From positions 1 to 25,731 of the forward strand of contig CAYFJI010000017.1 of the NCBI GenBank assembly GCA_964343365.1: 25,731 bases of DNA. The letters run 5' to 3'. Positions 6,969 through 16,399 of the stretch are shown piece by piece. Numbering within the stretch: position 1 is the first letter of the stretch; each line of letters opens with the position of its first letter. The DNA comes from CAJXWH01 sp964343365 (GTDB lineage: Bacteria > Pseudomonadota > Gammaproteobacteria > Arenicellales > UBA868). Below the pieces are notes generated by a model. It made no database searches. It was not told the DNA's origin and saw only the letters and a program-made list of their open reading frames with translations. The position numbers and the translations under genes were made by a program.

Positions 6969-9539
6969 CTAAGCGCTTACCTTTAAAGTAGAGTCAGGAA
7001 GCCCTTTCGATGGTGGATTAGATAACCCACTAAATCGTGCAAGTAACGCTGGAAGGCAAAAAAGGCAAGCTGCCATTGCTAGAACTACCATTGCAATCAT
7101 TACTTTGCTGAACATTGTGAACATCGGCATAATTGACAACATTAAAACACTAAATCCAAGAATATCCGTGATTCCGCTTGCGAAAAGAGCGAGGCCAGTA
7201 TGACTCATCATTTGCTTAACCCATTCCTCAAGACCACCAATGGGATTTCGCAAACGCTGCTCTCGAATTCCCTGAGTCACATGAATAGCAAAATCAAGCC
7301 CCAAACCAATAGCTAGGGATGCAACCTGAAGAGTAACCAAGTTCAAGCTAGCCCCAAAAATATTCATCCCTGCATTCAGCCATAGAGAAACAGCTACCAC
7401 CGGTGCAATTGTTAAAACGGATAACCAAATATCCCTTAAAACAAGAATCAGGACAATTAGGCAAGCTCCGATAGCAAGATATATGCTGGACTGAAATGAA
7501 TCAGTCATCGCAGTAACATAAACAAAACGTCTAAATGAGTTGCCCGTCAATGTCGCAGTTACCCCATTTCCACTATCCAAATATGTTTCAAGTATTGCTT
7601 CTAGATCTGTTTTAAATTCACCCATCCAAACCCAATCTTCAGCTTTCTCTACTTTAATGGGTAGACTAAGCATAAAGAGTCGACCAGTCTCAGCATCAAT
7701 TTGTGCTATAGCCTTTACAAGACGTTCTGAAGCATAAGATCGAATATTGTCAGGATCAGTCGCCCCAGACCTTGCAATATCTTTTAATACTAAACGTATA
7801 TCAGCAGGATTTTTTGGAATTAGTGTAGCTGAATCAATGTTCTTCGGACGAAAACCTGATCCTCCGTTACTAACCGATTTAACTTGCCACTTAACTAGGT
7901 CAATTATAGTGGGGTCACCATAGGTCCAATTCCTTGAACGAATTTCACCCATCAAACTATCCAAAGCAACTAACGTATCAAAATCAGCTAAATCTCTATC
8001 CTGACCTGCCTCAATCAATACAATTCCAGGCTCTCCTTGATTCGACTGATCAAATAGCTGATCAGCAATATCAATAGATCGAACCATCCGGGAATTGGAA
8101 TCAAGATAGTCATGTACATCGAAATCAGTTCCTGGTTGACCAATGATCCACGCAATAACTGTTAACAAAATCGGAATTAAAATAAAAAAAAGTGGACGTC
8201 GTACCTGGAATGCTCCAAATTTTCCTAACTTTTTAGCTAAAGTTACTTTGTAATCATACGTTCTGACTTTCATTCCCGAGCGTAATACAACAGCAAAGAT
8301 ACCTAAAAGTAAATAGGCTTCAAGTATATATATAACAGCCAATCGACCCCACTCAGCAAGATCTTGGATAGACGAAAAAGCTGCTGTTCCGAACGCCACC
8401 ATAGTAGTTACCGTAGCCAAACCTAACGCGGGCCGCAAAACCTTGATACTAGCCCACCCTGCTAGAAGCCTTGCGACATTACTGGCTCCTGTTTCTGTTG
8501 CTAATTTGCGCCACCGATGCAGGCCATGAAATGAAAAGTCGACTCCAAGAGCTAATAATAATATTGGCAACATAGACGAGACTTGAGTGCGTGGATAACC
8601 TAACCATTCTTGTGTCCCAAACATCCATAACATCAAAAGACCTAATCCTGACGCCGCAGATAACAAATCTCGCCAATCTCGAAAAAATAACCCAATAACA
8701 ATAATCATTAGAAGGAAAGATACGCCAACTAGTGGTAATGTCTGATTAACCTCATCATTAACTTCACTATCTAGACCTAAAAATGACCAAACATGTACAC
8801 TCTCCCCTGTGCCAGTCATAGGAAGCGCATAAATCGCATCGATGGCTCGCTCCCATATCTCAAAAAAAGGTTTTTCATCGCCAGGAGCTTTCGAAAAATC
8901 ACCATTTGGGCCATACAAGCTTTCGGTATCTGCGACTCCCAAAATATAAAATGCATTAGCTCTCCAAGAGCCATCCGAATTTCTTTTCAGGCCGGATACA
9001 AAGGTTTGGTAAGGTTTTGTTCCATTATCAACCTCAATTTCAAATAATCGCGTCAAAAGATCTGTGAGATCTTCGTCAGTAGCTTCGTCAAAACGAGCTC
9101 CTGTCCATCCGATCTGACTGCTAACTGGAGATGTTTGATTCATTATGCTTCTCACAGTTTCCGCCATACTCCATGGACCCACTACCTCCCTCTGTACCAT
9201 CCAATAATATCGAGAGATAAAATGTTTACTTATATTGCTGTCCGCCATTATAAGATCATAACGACGCACAAGTTCTCGCAAAACCGGTAACGCAAGAACA
9301 TTTGCTTGAACATTTGGATCTAGTGGTCCTACAAACAATGGTACATCACGACCAATTGGAGGCATCAACGTTTCGGCACGTTCTCCGGCATTCCAAACGG
9401 GGTCATTCTCAAGAGTAAAGGCTGGGCGACTTTTTTCGTTCGATCCAAAAATGAAGCCTGCGCCCATAAAAACAGACATCACAAAGAAAAAAAATAGAAC
9501 TGCGTAGCGCTTGATACGTAGGCGACTTAATTCACTCAT
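6969..9539 (-). CDS. RND-superfamily transporter with MMPL/SSD-type domains
   Basis: About 856 residues in the duplicated RND layout: an N-terminal helix, a large periplasmic domain (roughly residues 40-265), a block of about five helices, a basic loop, then a helix, a second periplasmic domain (about 475-690) and a final helix block. Each block has the conserved acidic helix of this family: LLALGVDFSFHG in the first half and LAIGLGLDFAIHV in the second. Size and form resemble the hopanoid/lipid-type RND proteins of alphaproteobacteria (HpnN-like) more than AcrB-type drug pumps, but there are no hopanoid genes nearby, so the cargo is unknown. An earlier in-frame TTG at 9554 exists; I prefer the ATG at 9539 because it gives the usual short basic tail before helix 1. 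It appears to be transcribed alone. Confidence 0.82.
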   Translation of the reverse strand: MSELSRLRIKRYAVLFFFFVMSVFMGAGFIFGSNEKSRPAFTLENDPVWNAGERAETLMPPIGRDVPLFVGPLDPNVQANVLALPVLRELVRRYDLIMADSNISKHFISRYYWMVQREVVGPWSMAETVRSIMNQTSPVSSQIGWTGARFDEATDEDLTDLLTRLFEIEVDNGTKPYQTFVSGLKRNSDGSWRANAFYILGVADTESLYGPNGDFSKAPGDEKPFFEIWERAIDAIYALPMTGTGESVHVWSFLGLDSEVNDEVNQTLPLVGVSFLLMIIVIGLFFRDWRDLLSAASGLGLLMLWMFGTQEWLGYPRTQVSSMLPILLLALGVDFSFHGLHRWRKLATETGASNVARLLAGWASIKVLRPALGLATVTTMVAFGTAAFSSIQDLAEWGRLAVIYILEAYLLLGIFAVVLRSGMKVRTYDYKVTLAKKLGKFGAFQVRRPLFFILIPILLTVIAWIIGQPGTDFDVHDYLDSNSRMVRSIDIADQLFDQSNQGEPGIVLIEAGQDRDLADFDTLVALDSLMGEIRSRNWTYGDPTIIDLVKWQVKSVSNGGSGFRPKNIDSATLIPKNPADIRLVLKDIARSGATDPDNIRSYASERLVKAIAQIDAETGRLFMLSLPIKVEKAEDWVWMGEFKTDLEAILETYLDSGNGVTATLTGNSFRRFVYVTAMTDSFQSSIYLAIGACLIVLILVLRDIWLSVLTIAPVVAVSLWLNAGMNIFGASLNLVTLQVASLAIGLGLDFAIHVTQGIREQRLRNPIGGLEEWVKQMMSHTGLALFASGITDILGFSVLMLSIMPMFTMFSKVMIAMVVLAMAACLFCLPALLARFSGLSNPPSKGLPDSTLKVSA

Positions 9540-9700
9540 AGTAAACCCATTCAATATAGATAATTATAAAATTTATCGAAAGCAACGCTTCGCACCCACC
9601 AATGACAATCGATTGAGATGAAATTAGAAAATTCTAAGTCGCTCTAACTTGCCAAATATAACTACAACGTAGCCCAGTTATCCTGCAAATTATATTTGTA

Positions 9701-9716
9701 TCGGATGTAAATCCGA
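9701..9716. repeat. Inverted repeat between HyuB and the RND gene
   Basis: TCGGAT (9701-9706), four-base loop GTAA, ATCCGA (9711-9716): perfect arms with a GNRA-type loop on the plus strand. It lies about 70 bp after the HyuB stop and 160 bp before the RND start. It has no T-tract on the minus strand, so it is not a clear terminator; an operator for the RND gene or an mRNA 3'-end hairpin are options. Confidence 0.4.
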
Positions 9717-9783
9717 CGTGGATATGAAAGTAATTTTCCCAACATGTCAGTTACATATCTAATATTTTGAAACACGATTCACC

Positions 9784-11460
9784 CTAATCCTCCTGATATC
9801 CATATATTTCTCGTGCCGCTTCAATTGATACAAATTCATCGAGAATATCTTGCTCAACACGTTTGGAATCACGTAATTTAGGATCACCATACCCACCACC
9901 GCCCGCTGTTAATACCAAAATACGGTCACCAGAAACAACATTTGTTCTTTTTGTGCTCATCCGTATTTCTTTATCCGTACCAGGAAAGGCGATAATTGTA
10001 TTTGCCTCAGGTTCGCGACCCCCTTTTAGCGCCCATGGCCGCGATTTTGATTTTTTCATTACAGTTAAAAACTCTCCGTCACTGACAAATCGAATATCAC
10101 GACTCAAACCAAGGCCACCCCGATTTTTTCCAGCACCACCAGAATCGGTTCTCAACTCCACTTTTTCAAAAAACATCCCAGTATTTGGTTCAAGCACTTC
10201 AATCGGTGTATTTCGGCAAATGCTCTCAGACAAATGTATTAGTCCATTAGAGCCATCATGATACGAAGAAGCACCCCATCCAATTGAATCATTGTTACTT
10301 AACGCAAAAAATTTACCTGTCTCGGGATGGGTACCCAACATCATAAAACCAGGCACATCACCCCCAGAAGAAGCTGACAGTCGGTCAGGGACGGCCTTTG
10401 AAAGTGCCTTAAATAGTAATTCAAGTGCCACAATACCCGTCCAAAGGGTAAAAGTTGGGGCGGGATAAACCGCATGAAACAAATTACCAGGTTCAGCGAG
10501 TACTTCTAATATTTTAGAATGACCTGCATTTGATGGCTCGGAGGGCGTTGTAAGAGCTTTCAGCACAACCTTGCACATGGCTAACGTTGTGCCAAATGGC
10601 ATGTTAACTGGGCCTTTTTGTGTACCGGCCGATCCTGAGAAATCAACAATGAACTTATCTTCTTTAATCGTAATTGTAACCTTCATAGTGATTGCATGCT
10701 CACTTATGCCATCATCATCGATGATATCCGAAGCAGTCCAGGTTCCTTGAGGAAGGTTCTGTAAAGCCTTTTTAGTAGCCTTTTCCCCTGAATCGAGTAT
10801 TTGTTTTATAGCTTTATCAATCTTATGTCTTCCAAATTTCCTGAGCATCTCTTTGATGCGGCGTTCACCAGTTCTTAGGCTCGAAACCATCGCATTAAAA
10901 TCACCAATAACTACGTCTGGCATTCTTGAATTGAAGCGGATTAACTCGATGAGTTCACTATCTATCACCCTATTTTTTACCAGTTTTGTTCCAGGAAATA
11001 TCAATCCTTCTTGATGCATATCAGTGGAATCAAGCACATAACCTGGGTCTTTAGCACCAAGATCCATCCAATGTGCTCTAACTAACAAATAACCAAATAA
11101 CTTATGTTCATTATCAAAAACAGGAGCTGTTAATGTTGCATCATAAGAATGAGCAGCATTCCAGTAAGGATAATTTGATATTACAACATCACCATCCTCG
11201 AATGAGTCTTCCCCAAGGTATTCCACTAATTTGCCAATACTGTAATCGTTTGCTCCTAAAAAGCTTGTTAACCCAGGGCCCTCAGCAATCAAATCAAGAT
11301 TGCCATCATATATGGAAATTCCAAAATCTAGCACCTCGTAAATAACGGGATTACATGCCGTACGTATCAGCGTCGCACGCATTTCCTCTGCCGCCGAAAT
11401 AAGGTAATTTCTTACGACTTCGACAATTGAAGGGTCTATATCACGATTAATTTTTTTCAA
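9784..11460 (-). CDS. Hydantoinase B/oxoprolinase family protein (HyuB-type subunit)
   Basis: 558 residues, full length for the HyuB family. Recognisable parts are the N-terminal DPSIVEVVRNYLISAAEEM, NPVIYEVLDFGIS (37-49), VISNYPYWNAAHSYD (93-107), VDFSGSAG, RTDSGGAGKNRGGLG and the near-C-terminal TAGGGGYGDP. With HyuA it forms the two-subunit version of ATP-dependent hydantoinases and 5-oxoprolinase, which open cyclic amides; related pairs act as carboxylases. The gene begins four bases after the HyuA stop, so the two are co-translated. The start is TTG (11458-11460): the first internal ATG (codon 27) would remove conserved N-terminal residues. It is the last gene of the six-gene Dpp-Hyu operon. 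The exact substrate is not readable from sequence. Confidence 0.9.
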   Translation of the reverse strand: MKKINRDIDPSIVEVVRNYLISAAEEMRATLIRTACNPVIYEVLDFGISIYDGNLDLIAEGPGLTSFLGANDYSIGKLVEYLGEDSFEDGDVVISNYPYWNAAHSYDATLTAPVFDNEHKLFGYLLVRAHWMDLGAKDPGYVLDSTDMHQEGLIFPGTKLVKNRVIDSELIELIRFNSRMPDVVIGDFNAMVSSLRTGERRIKEMLRKFGRHKIDKAIKQILDSGEKATKKALQNLPQGTWTASDIIDDDGISEHAITMKVTITIKEDKFIVDFSGSAGTQKGPVNMPFGTTLAMCKVVLKALTTPSEPSNAGHSKILEVLAEPGNLFHAVYPAPTFTLWTGIVALELLFKALSKAVPDRLSASSGGDVPGFMMLGTHPETGKFFALSNNDSIGWGASSYHDGSNGLIHLSESICRNTPIEVLEPNTGMFFEKVELRTDSGGAGKNRGGLGLSRDIRFVSDGEFLTVMKKSKSRPWALKGGREPEANTIIAFPGTDKEIRMSTKRTNVVSGDRILVLTAGGGGYGDPKLRDSKRVEQDILDEFVSIEAAREIYGYQED

Positions 11461-11463
11461 TCT

Positions 11464-13506
11464 TTAAATTCCAGTTGAAATTATCAAATTTCCATATCTA
11501 TCGACTGATAATACTTGATTCGAATGAATTACGGTTACCGATGTACCTTCGTCAATTAATGCAGGGCCAGAAATACTCACACCCCTGATTAATTCTGACC
11601 GCTCATAGAGAGAAAATTGTATGAATTGTCTATTAACAAAACAAAAAGCCTCCTTAGAGCCATATTCTGAAATTCTTGGGTTTGAAATTTCAGGCATCTC
11701 AGAAAGCTTTGGCCTAGAAAAATGACCAATACCTCGAACCCGCAGATTTAAGATTTGTATCGGAGCCTCCATAGTATGGCCATAACGATTCTCATGCTCT
11801 TCAGTGAACACCTCGTGAATCAAGGAAAAATCGACCGGATTTCCAACACTGATACCTAATGCATGTTCCTGTCCTAAATAGCGCAACTCCAGTTGGCGAA
11901 CCAATAACACCCGTTTATCGTTAATACCTTGACGAATCAATGATTTTAACGCTTCATTTTCTAATGTAGAAAAGTGTGATTCAAGTTCCTCCGATAAAAT
12001 ATCATCAATTAATGTAACTAATGTAAGAGAGTAATCATCGACAATATCGGCATTAAGCATACCCCAAGCAGAAAATCCGCTAGGGACTGGCGGAATAATG
12101 ACCTTAGAGATTCCTAGCTCATACGCAACTAAGGGTGCAAGCATTGGTCCAGCACCTCCGAATCCCAACAAGCTGGACTGTGCAGGATCCTTACCACGCT
12201 CTACGGTAATCTGCCTGACAGCACCGACCGTTTTGGCTAACATAATATCAAAAATACCTGCCGCTACCTCCAACTCCGACATGCTAAGCGGAATCGCTAA
12301 CTTGTTTTGAATTCCAACCTGAGATGCGCTCGGGTCAAGCTGCATTCCACCAGCTAAAAAGCGTTCGGGATTAATGTAACCTAGAGTCAGAGCAGCATCT
12401 GTAACTGTTGGTTCCTGACCACCTCTACCATAACAGATCGGTCCAGGTTCTGCGCCGGCGCTATGAGGCCCTACCTTGAGAATACCTTCTTCGATCCAGG
12501 CGATGGAACCGCCGCCGGCGCCGATAGATCGAATGTCGTAAACTGGAATTAAAAGTGGATGATTTTCAATTATCGCTTCAAAAGCTGTTGCTGGTATACC
12601 GCTATCTATTTTACAAACATCAAGCGATGTCCCACCGACATCAAAGGTAATTAAGTCATCCAGATGAAGTAGATCTGCAAAATATTCAGCGCCTGCAATA
12701 CCCCCTGCCGGGCCAGACATTATGGTGTTAGTCGGTGACAGTTTAGCGGCATCAGATGTCATAGCGCCACCACCTGATCGCATAACTAAAAATCGCCCAT
12801 TGAATTTTTCTTCCGCTAGTTCATCTTCTAGTCTTCGCATATATTTTTCGAATACAGGCCTTATGTATGCATCTAAAACAGTTGTACTCGTTCTTTCATA
12901 CTCACGGTGCTCTCGTGCAATATTACTAGAAATAGAAATCTTAGCATCAGGATAGATTTCTCTAATTAAATCGGCAGCCGTATTTTCATCCTCTGGCGAC
13001 ACATATGAATACAAAAAACAAATTGCAATTGATTCAACACCATATTCTTCTATAAGTGTTTTACTAGCATCTCTTACATCACCTGCACTTAGCACCTTAT
13101 CCACCTCACCTCGATGATTACGTCTTCCACCCACGCCAAGAATTCGGTGTCTAGGAACAAGAGGTTCTGGTCTCTGATATTGGAAGTTATACATATCTGC
13201 GTCTGGTACATTTGCTCGTCCTATGAGGAAAATATCGCGAAATCCTTTATTAGTGATAATTCCGGTTTTTGCACCTTTTCTTTCCAACAATGAATTTAGA
13301 CCCAGCGTGGTCCCGTGGGTAAAAGTATCTATCTGAGATAAAAGTGGGTCTATATTACGTAACGCTTTCATTACCCCAACCCATGGTTCTTTAGGAGTAG
13401 TTGAAGATTTGTGCAAAGTAAACTCACCTGATTCAGTATCAAGCCTTATTGCATCCACGAAGGTGCCTCCTATATCTACTGCAATACGGGTCTTCCTTTC
13501 AGCCAT
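11464..13506 (-). CDS. Hydantoinase A/oxoprolinase family protein (HyuA-type ATP-binding subunit)
   Basis: 680 residues with the family's three regions: N-terminal Hydant_A_N (about 7-185, phosphate-binding DIGGT at 11-15 and FTHGTTLGLN), the central ASKHA-fold ATPase domain (about 200-495, with SGPAGG 264-269, FDVGGTS 288-294, GAGGGS 329-334 and AGAEPGPICYGRGG 350-363) and a C-terminal domain. It uses ATP to activate a cyclic amide or similar substrate for HyuB. It lies 62 bp after the ABC ATPase gene in the same direction; GAGGAG stands three bases before the ATG. No acetone-carboxylase-type gamma subunit is present, so a hydantoinase or oxoprolinase-like reaction is the more likely one. 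The co-transcribed Dpp-type importer suggests that the substrate is taken up from outside. Confidence 0.9.
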   Translation of the reverse strand: MAERKTRIAVDIGGTFVDAIRLDTESGEFTLHKSSTTPKEPWVGVMKALRNIDPLLSQIDTFTHGTTLGLNSLLERKGAKTGIITNKGFRDIFLIGRANVPDADMYNFQYQRPEPLVPRHRILGVGGRRNHRGEVDKVLSAGDVRDASKTLIEEYGVESIAICFLYSYVSPEDENTAADLIREIYPDAKISISSNIAREHREYERTSTTVLDAYIRPVFEKYMRRLEDELAEEKFNGRFLVMRSGGGAMTSDAAKLSPTNTIMSGPAGGIAGAEYFADLLHLDDLITFDVGGTSLDVCKIDSGIPATAFEAIIENHPLLIPVYDIRSIGAGGGSIAWIEEGILKVGPHSAGAEPGPICYGRGGQEPTVTDAALTLGYINPERFLAGGMQLDPSASQVGIQNKLAIPLSMSELEVAAGIFDIMLAKTVGAVRQITVERGKDPAQSSLLGFGGAGPMLAPLVAYELGISKVIIPPVPSGFSAWGMLNADIVDDYSLTLVTLIDDILSEELESHFSTLENEALKSLIRQGINDKRVLLVRQLELRYLGQEHALGISVGNPVDFSLIHEVFTEEHENRYGHTMEAPIQILNLRVRGIGHFSRPKLSEMPEISNPRISEYGSKEAFCFVNRQFIQFSLYERSELIRGVSISGPALIDEGTSVTVIHSNQVLSVDRYGNLIISTGI

Positions 13507-13568
13507 ATTCTCCTCTTCGCTCCAAAAACGTTACCATTCAAGAGTGGTCTTCTTTTTCAATTTTAAAT

Positions 13569-15557
13569 CTATTTTTTTACTTTCCAACAGGCAACTTTAT
13601 GTCCCTCACTAACCTCAACCAATTCAGGATTCTGGGAACAAACAGAAGTAGAAACTGGGCAACGAGGTAATAAACTACATCCAGCACCTTGCAGGTTCTC
13701 TTCAAAATCGCGTTTCAATTTTACAGCATCATTGGCAGACCTTCCAAACAAACGAGGAATTGCAGCGAGAAGTGCTTGAGTGTAGGGATGTGTCGGTTCT
13801 CTGAATACTCGATTAACTGGGCCATCCTCTACAACTCGACCAAGATACATAACAATAACACGGTCACATAGGCCTAGCACTGTTGCAAGATCATGAGTGA
13901 TAAAAATATAAGTACGGTCTTTCCGTTCAATTAAAGAACGAATTAACAGTAAAACCTGGGCTTGAATAGTTGCATCCAAAGCTGACGTTGGCTCATCAAA
14001 AATAATCAGCTCTGGGTCCACAACAAGACCTCGAGCGATCCCGACCCGCTGAGCTTGCCCACCCGAAAGTTCTCGCGGAAATCTTTTTTTAAAGTCTTGA
14101 TCAAGTCTGACCTTATTCATGATATTTTCAACTGATATCGTTTTATCTTCCCGGCTTAATTTTTTTAGCCTGAGAGGATCGGTAATGATCTCATCGACCC
14201 GCAACCTCGGATTAAGCGAATCCAAAGCATCTTGGAACACCAACTGCATGTGTTGCCGCAAATGTCTCAGTTGGGTTCGATTCTTGTTTTTTAAATTAAA
14301 GCCTCTAAACCAAACTTCTCCTTCGAGAGGAGAAATTAACCCCATTATGGTTCGAGCAAGAGTACTTTTTCCACAACCACTCTCACCCACAATTCCGACT
14401 ACCTCGCCGCGATTAAAAGTAAGATTGATGTCGCGTAAAACTGTTTGAGAAAAGCTATGTGTTCTCGATTGATAACCGACTCGAACATTTTCGAGCCGTA
14501 TTATAGGATCACTACAATCCTTTCTATTTGTCGCTGAGTCGATTGATTGTTCAGTGTGCTGGTATTCATGAATATGATCTTCACTCACTCCAAACTGAGG
14601 TAAATGAAAACACCTGACTTCTCTCTTTTGGTCTCGTATAACTATAGGAGGTATCTCTACTTCACATTCATGATCGGAAAATTTACATCGAGACAAAAAT
14701 GGACAAGATTCCGGCCGAGCAGCTAGCTGAGGCATGATGCCAGCCAAGGGCATAGAATGAGTAATCTTACTATTCAATTGAGGCACCGCATCGATGAGGG
14801 AACGAGTATAGGGGTGCATAGGGTTTTGAACCACATCTAGAGTTGATCCTGCCTCTATCAACACTCCTGCATAGAGAACTAGTAGACGATCACAAATTGA
14901 AGCAATAGCGGCAATGTCATGCGAAATCAACAAAACTTGCCGATGATCGCGATCAGCCATTTGTCGAAACAAATCCAATATTTCTCTTGTCAAAGTAACA
15001 TCTAATCCAGTTGTTGGTTCATCAGCTAATAAAACAGATGAATGACAGGCAAGAGCCAATGCAATCATAGCGCGCTGACACATGCCACCGGATAATTCGT
15101 GAGGAAACAATTTATACATCCGCTCCGGATCACGAATACCGACACTTCTTAAAAGTTCATATACATCGTCAGACATCTTTTTATTTGATAAATTTTTATG
15201 CTTACGAAGACGATCGGCGATTTGTTTTCCGATTGTTCGAGTAGGACTCAGAGCTAGTCGTGGATTTTGAAAACATAACGCTGCATTAACCTTATTATGT
15301 AAATCCATATGTTCTGCTCTACTGGTCAACAAATCTATGCCATCCATAAAAATGCGTCCCGAAATATCAGCATTATTAGGCAGTTGATTGGCAATCGCAC
15401 GGGCGATCATACTTTTTCCAGCACCGCTCTCACCCACCAATCCGACCACTTCACCAGGTAAAACTTTGAAGCTGACATCAGTCAAGGCTACGACCTTACC
15501 GTGTGATCCAGTAAGGGATACTGAAAGACTGTCTACATATAATTCAGTTCCCGTCAT
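13569..15557 (-). CDS. Dipeptide/oligopeptide-type ABC transporter ATPase, fused DppD-DppF
   Basis: 662 residues holding two complete ABC domains. First: Walker A GESGAGKS (42-49), signature LSGGMCQR (155-162), Walker B LLADEP (176-181). Second: GESGCGKS (391-398), LSGGQAQR (497-504), LIIFDEP (517-523). Each is followed by the oligopeptide-type C-terminal element (MHPYTRSLIDAVPQL; THPYTQALLAAIPRL) with its cysteine-rich tail (CPFLSRCKF; CSLLPRCPV), which in this family can carry an Fe-S cluster. So the two ATPases usually encoded by dppD and dppF are one protein here. It drives uptake through the two permeases. The ATG overlaps the stop of the preceding permease gene (ATGA). Confidence 0.93.
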   Translation of the reverse strand: MTGTELYVDSLSVSLTGSHGKVVALTDVSFKVLPGEVVGLVGESGAGKSMIARAIANQLPNNADISGRIFMDGIDLLTSRAEHMDLHNKVNAALCFQNPRLALSPTRTIGKQIADRLRKHKNLSNKKMSDDVYELLRSVGIRDPERMYKLFPHELSGGMCQRAMIALALACHSSVLLADEPTTGLDVTLTREILDLFRQMADRDHRQVLLISHDIAAIASICDRLLVLYAGVLIEAGSTLDVVQNPMHPYTRSLIDAVPQLNSKITHSMPLAGIMPQLAARPESCPFLSRCKFSDHECEVEIPPIVIRDQKREVRCFHLPQFGVSEDHIHEYQHTEQSIDSATNRKDCSDPIIRLENVRVGYQSRTHSFSQTVLRDINLTFNRGEVVGIVGESGCGKSTLARTIMGLISPLEGEVWFRGFNLKNKNRTQLRHLRQHMQLVFQDALDSLNPRLRVDEIITDPLRLKKLSREDKTISVENIMNKVRLDQDFKKRFPRELSGGQAQRVGIARGLVVDPELIIFDEPTSALDATIQAQVLLLIRSLIERKDRTYIFITHDLATVLGLCDRVIVMYLGRVVEDGPVNRVFREPTHPYTQALLAAIPRLFGRSANDAVKLKRDFEENLQGAGCSLLPRCPVSTSVCSQNPELVEVSEGHKVACWKVKK

Positions 15558-16399
15558 TGTCTTTGATTGCTCCTTTCCAGGAAACCCTCTCCAATCAAAT
15601 TGAATCCTAAGACGCTAAGAAAAAGTACCAATCCAGGAAATACTGAAGTCCACCAACGTCCCCCCACCACATCAGCTGCACCTGTGCTAATCATTGAACC
15701 CCATTCTGCTTCTGGAATTGGGACACCTAAGCCCAAGAATGAAAGACCAGCTAAAGTTAGCATCGCCCAACCGCAGTTCAATGGCGCAATAACTAACAAA
15801 GGGCGTAAAGCATTCGGCAACAAATGCCTAAACAATATTCGTGTCATATTGTTTCCAGCGCATTCGGCTGCTTCGATGAACATTCTTTCTCGAACCGCTC
15901 GAACTTCACTTCGCATTAAACGTATATAAGCTGGGGTAAAAACAAGCCCAATGGCCAATACAAGATGGATGAAATCTCGACCAAACATTGCTGATACTGT
16001 GAGGGCTAATATAAAAGGTGGAAATGCTTGCAAAATATCAGTAAAGCGCATCGCAATAGAATCAATCCAACCTCCGATGTAACCAACGATCGCGCCTAGC
16101 AAGCCGCCAAGACAAACAGCAATAAGTACCGATACTATGCCAATGCTAAGGTCGAGACGGGCTCCATGAGCAATACGACTCCAAACATCCATACCATTTC
16201 CGTCAGTGCCAAACCAATGTTTAGAGCTAGGTTCAGCTAAGAATGCTGAAAAATCTATTTCTGTTGGACTCCAAAGGGTAATCCATGGCGCAAATATTGA
16301 AATTAACGACATTAATACAATAATCGAGCTACCAACCAAAATCAGCATCGCACCAGGACTCTTTCTCTTCGTTGTGACTGATAATCCGAGCTGATACAT
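15554..16399 (-). CDS. Peptide-type ABC transporter permease (DppC family)
   Basis: 281 residues. The N-terminal cytoplasmic stretch and first helix are followed by the family segment HWFGTDGNGMDVWSRI, then a BPD_transp_1 permease domain with five more helices. The ATPase-coupling EAA loop reads EAAECAGNNMTRILFRHLLP. It pairs with the DppB-type permease to form the membrane channel for the substrate delivered by the binding protein. Its ATG overlaps the stop of the upstream permease by one base (TAATG), and its own stop overlaps the ATPase start, showing tight operon organisation. Confidence 0.92.
   Translation of the reverse strand: MYQLGLSVTTKRKSPGAMLILVGSSIIVLMSLISIFAPWITLWSPTEIDFSAFLAEPSSKHWFGTDGNGMDVWSRIAHGARLDLSIGIVSVLIAVCLGGLLGAIVGYIGGWIDSIAMRFTDILQAFPPFILALTVSAMFGRDFIHLVLAIGLVFTPAYIRLMRSEVRAVRERMFIEAAECAGNNMTRILFRHLLPNALRPLLVIAPLNCGWAMLTLAGLSFLGLGVPIPEAEWGSMISTGAADVVGGRWWTSVFPGLVLFLSVLGFNLIGEGFLERSNQRQ

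Noticed and set aside
6922..6979. Palindromes GGCTTAAGCC and TAAGCGCTTA as terminators between convergent genes
   Set aside because: They have no loop and no T-tract, so they cannot act as normal intrinsic terminators.
9540..9554. TTG at 9554 as start of the RND transporter
   Set aside because: It adds only five residues, has no ribosome binding site, and the ATG at 9539 gives a normal N-terminus; the TTG remains possible.
9784..13506. Acetone or acetophenone carboxylase instead of hydantoinase/oxoprolinase
   Set aside because: No small gamma-type subunit is encoded nearby and the importer context fits a cyclic-amide or peptide-like substrate better; not fully excluded.
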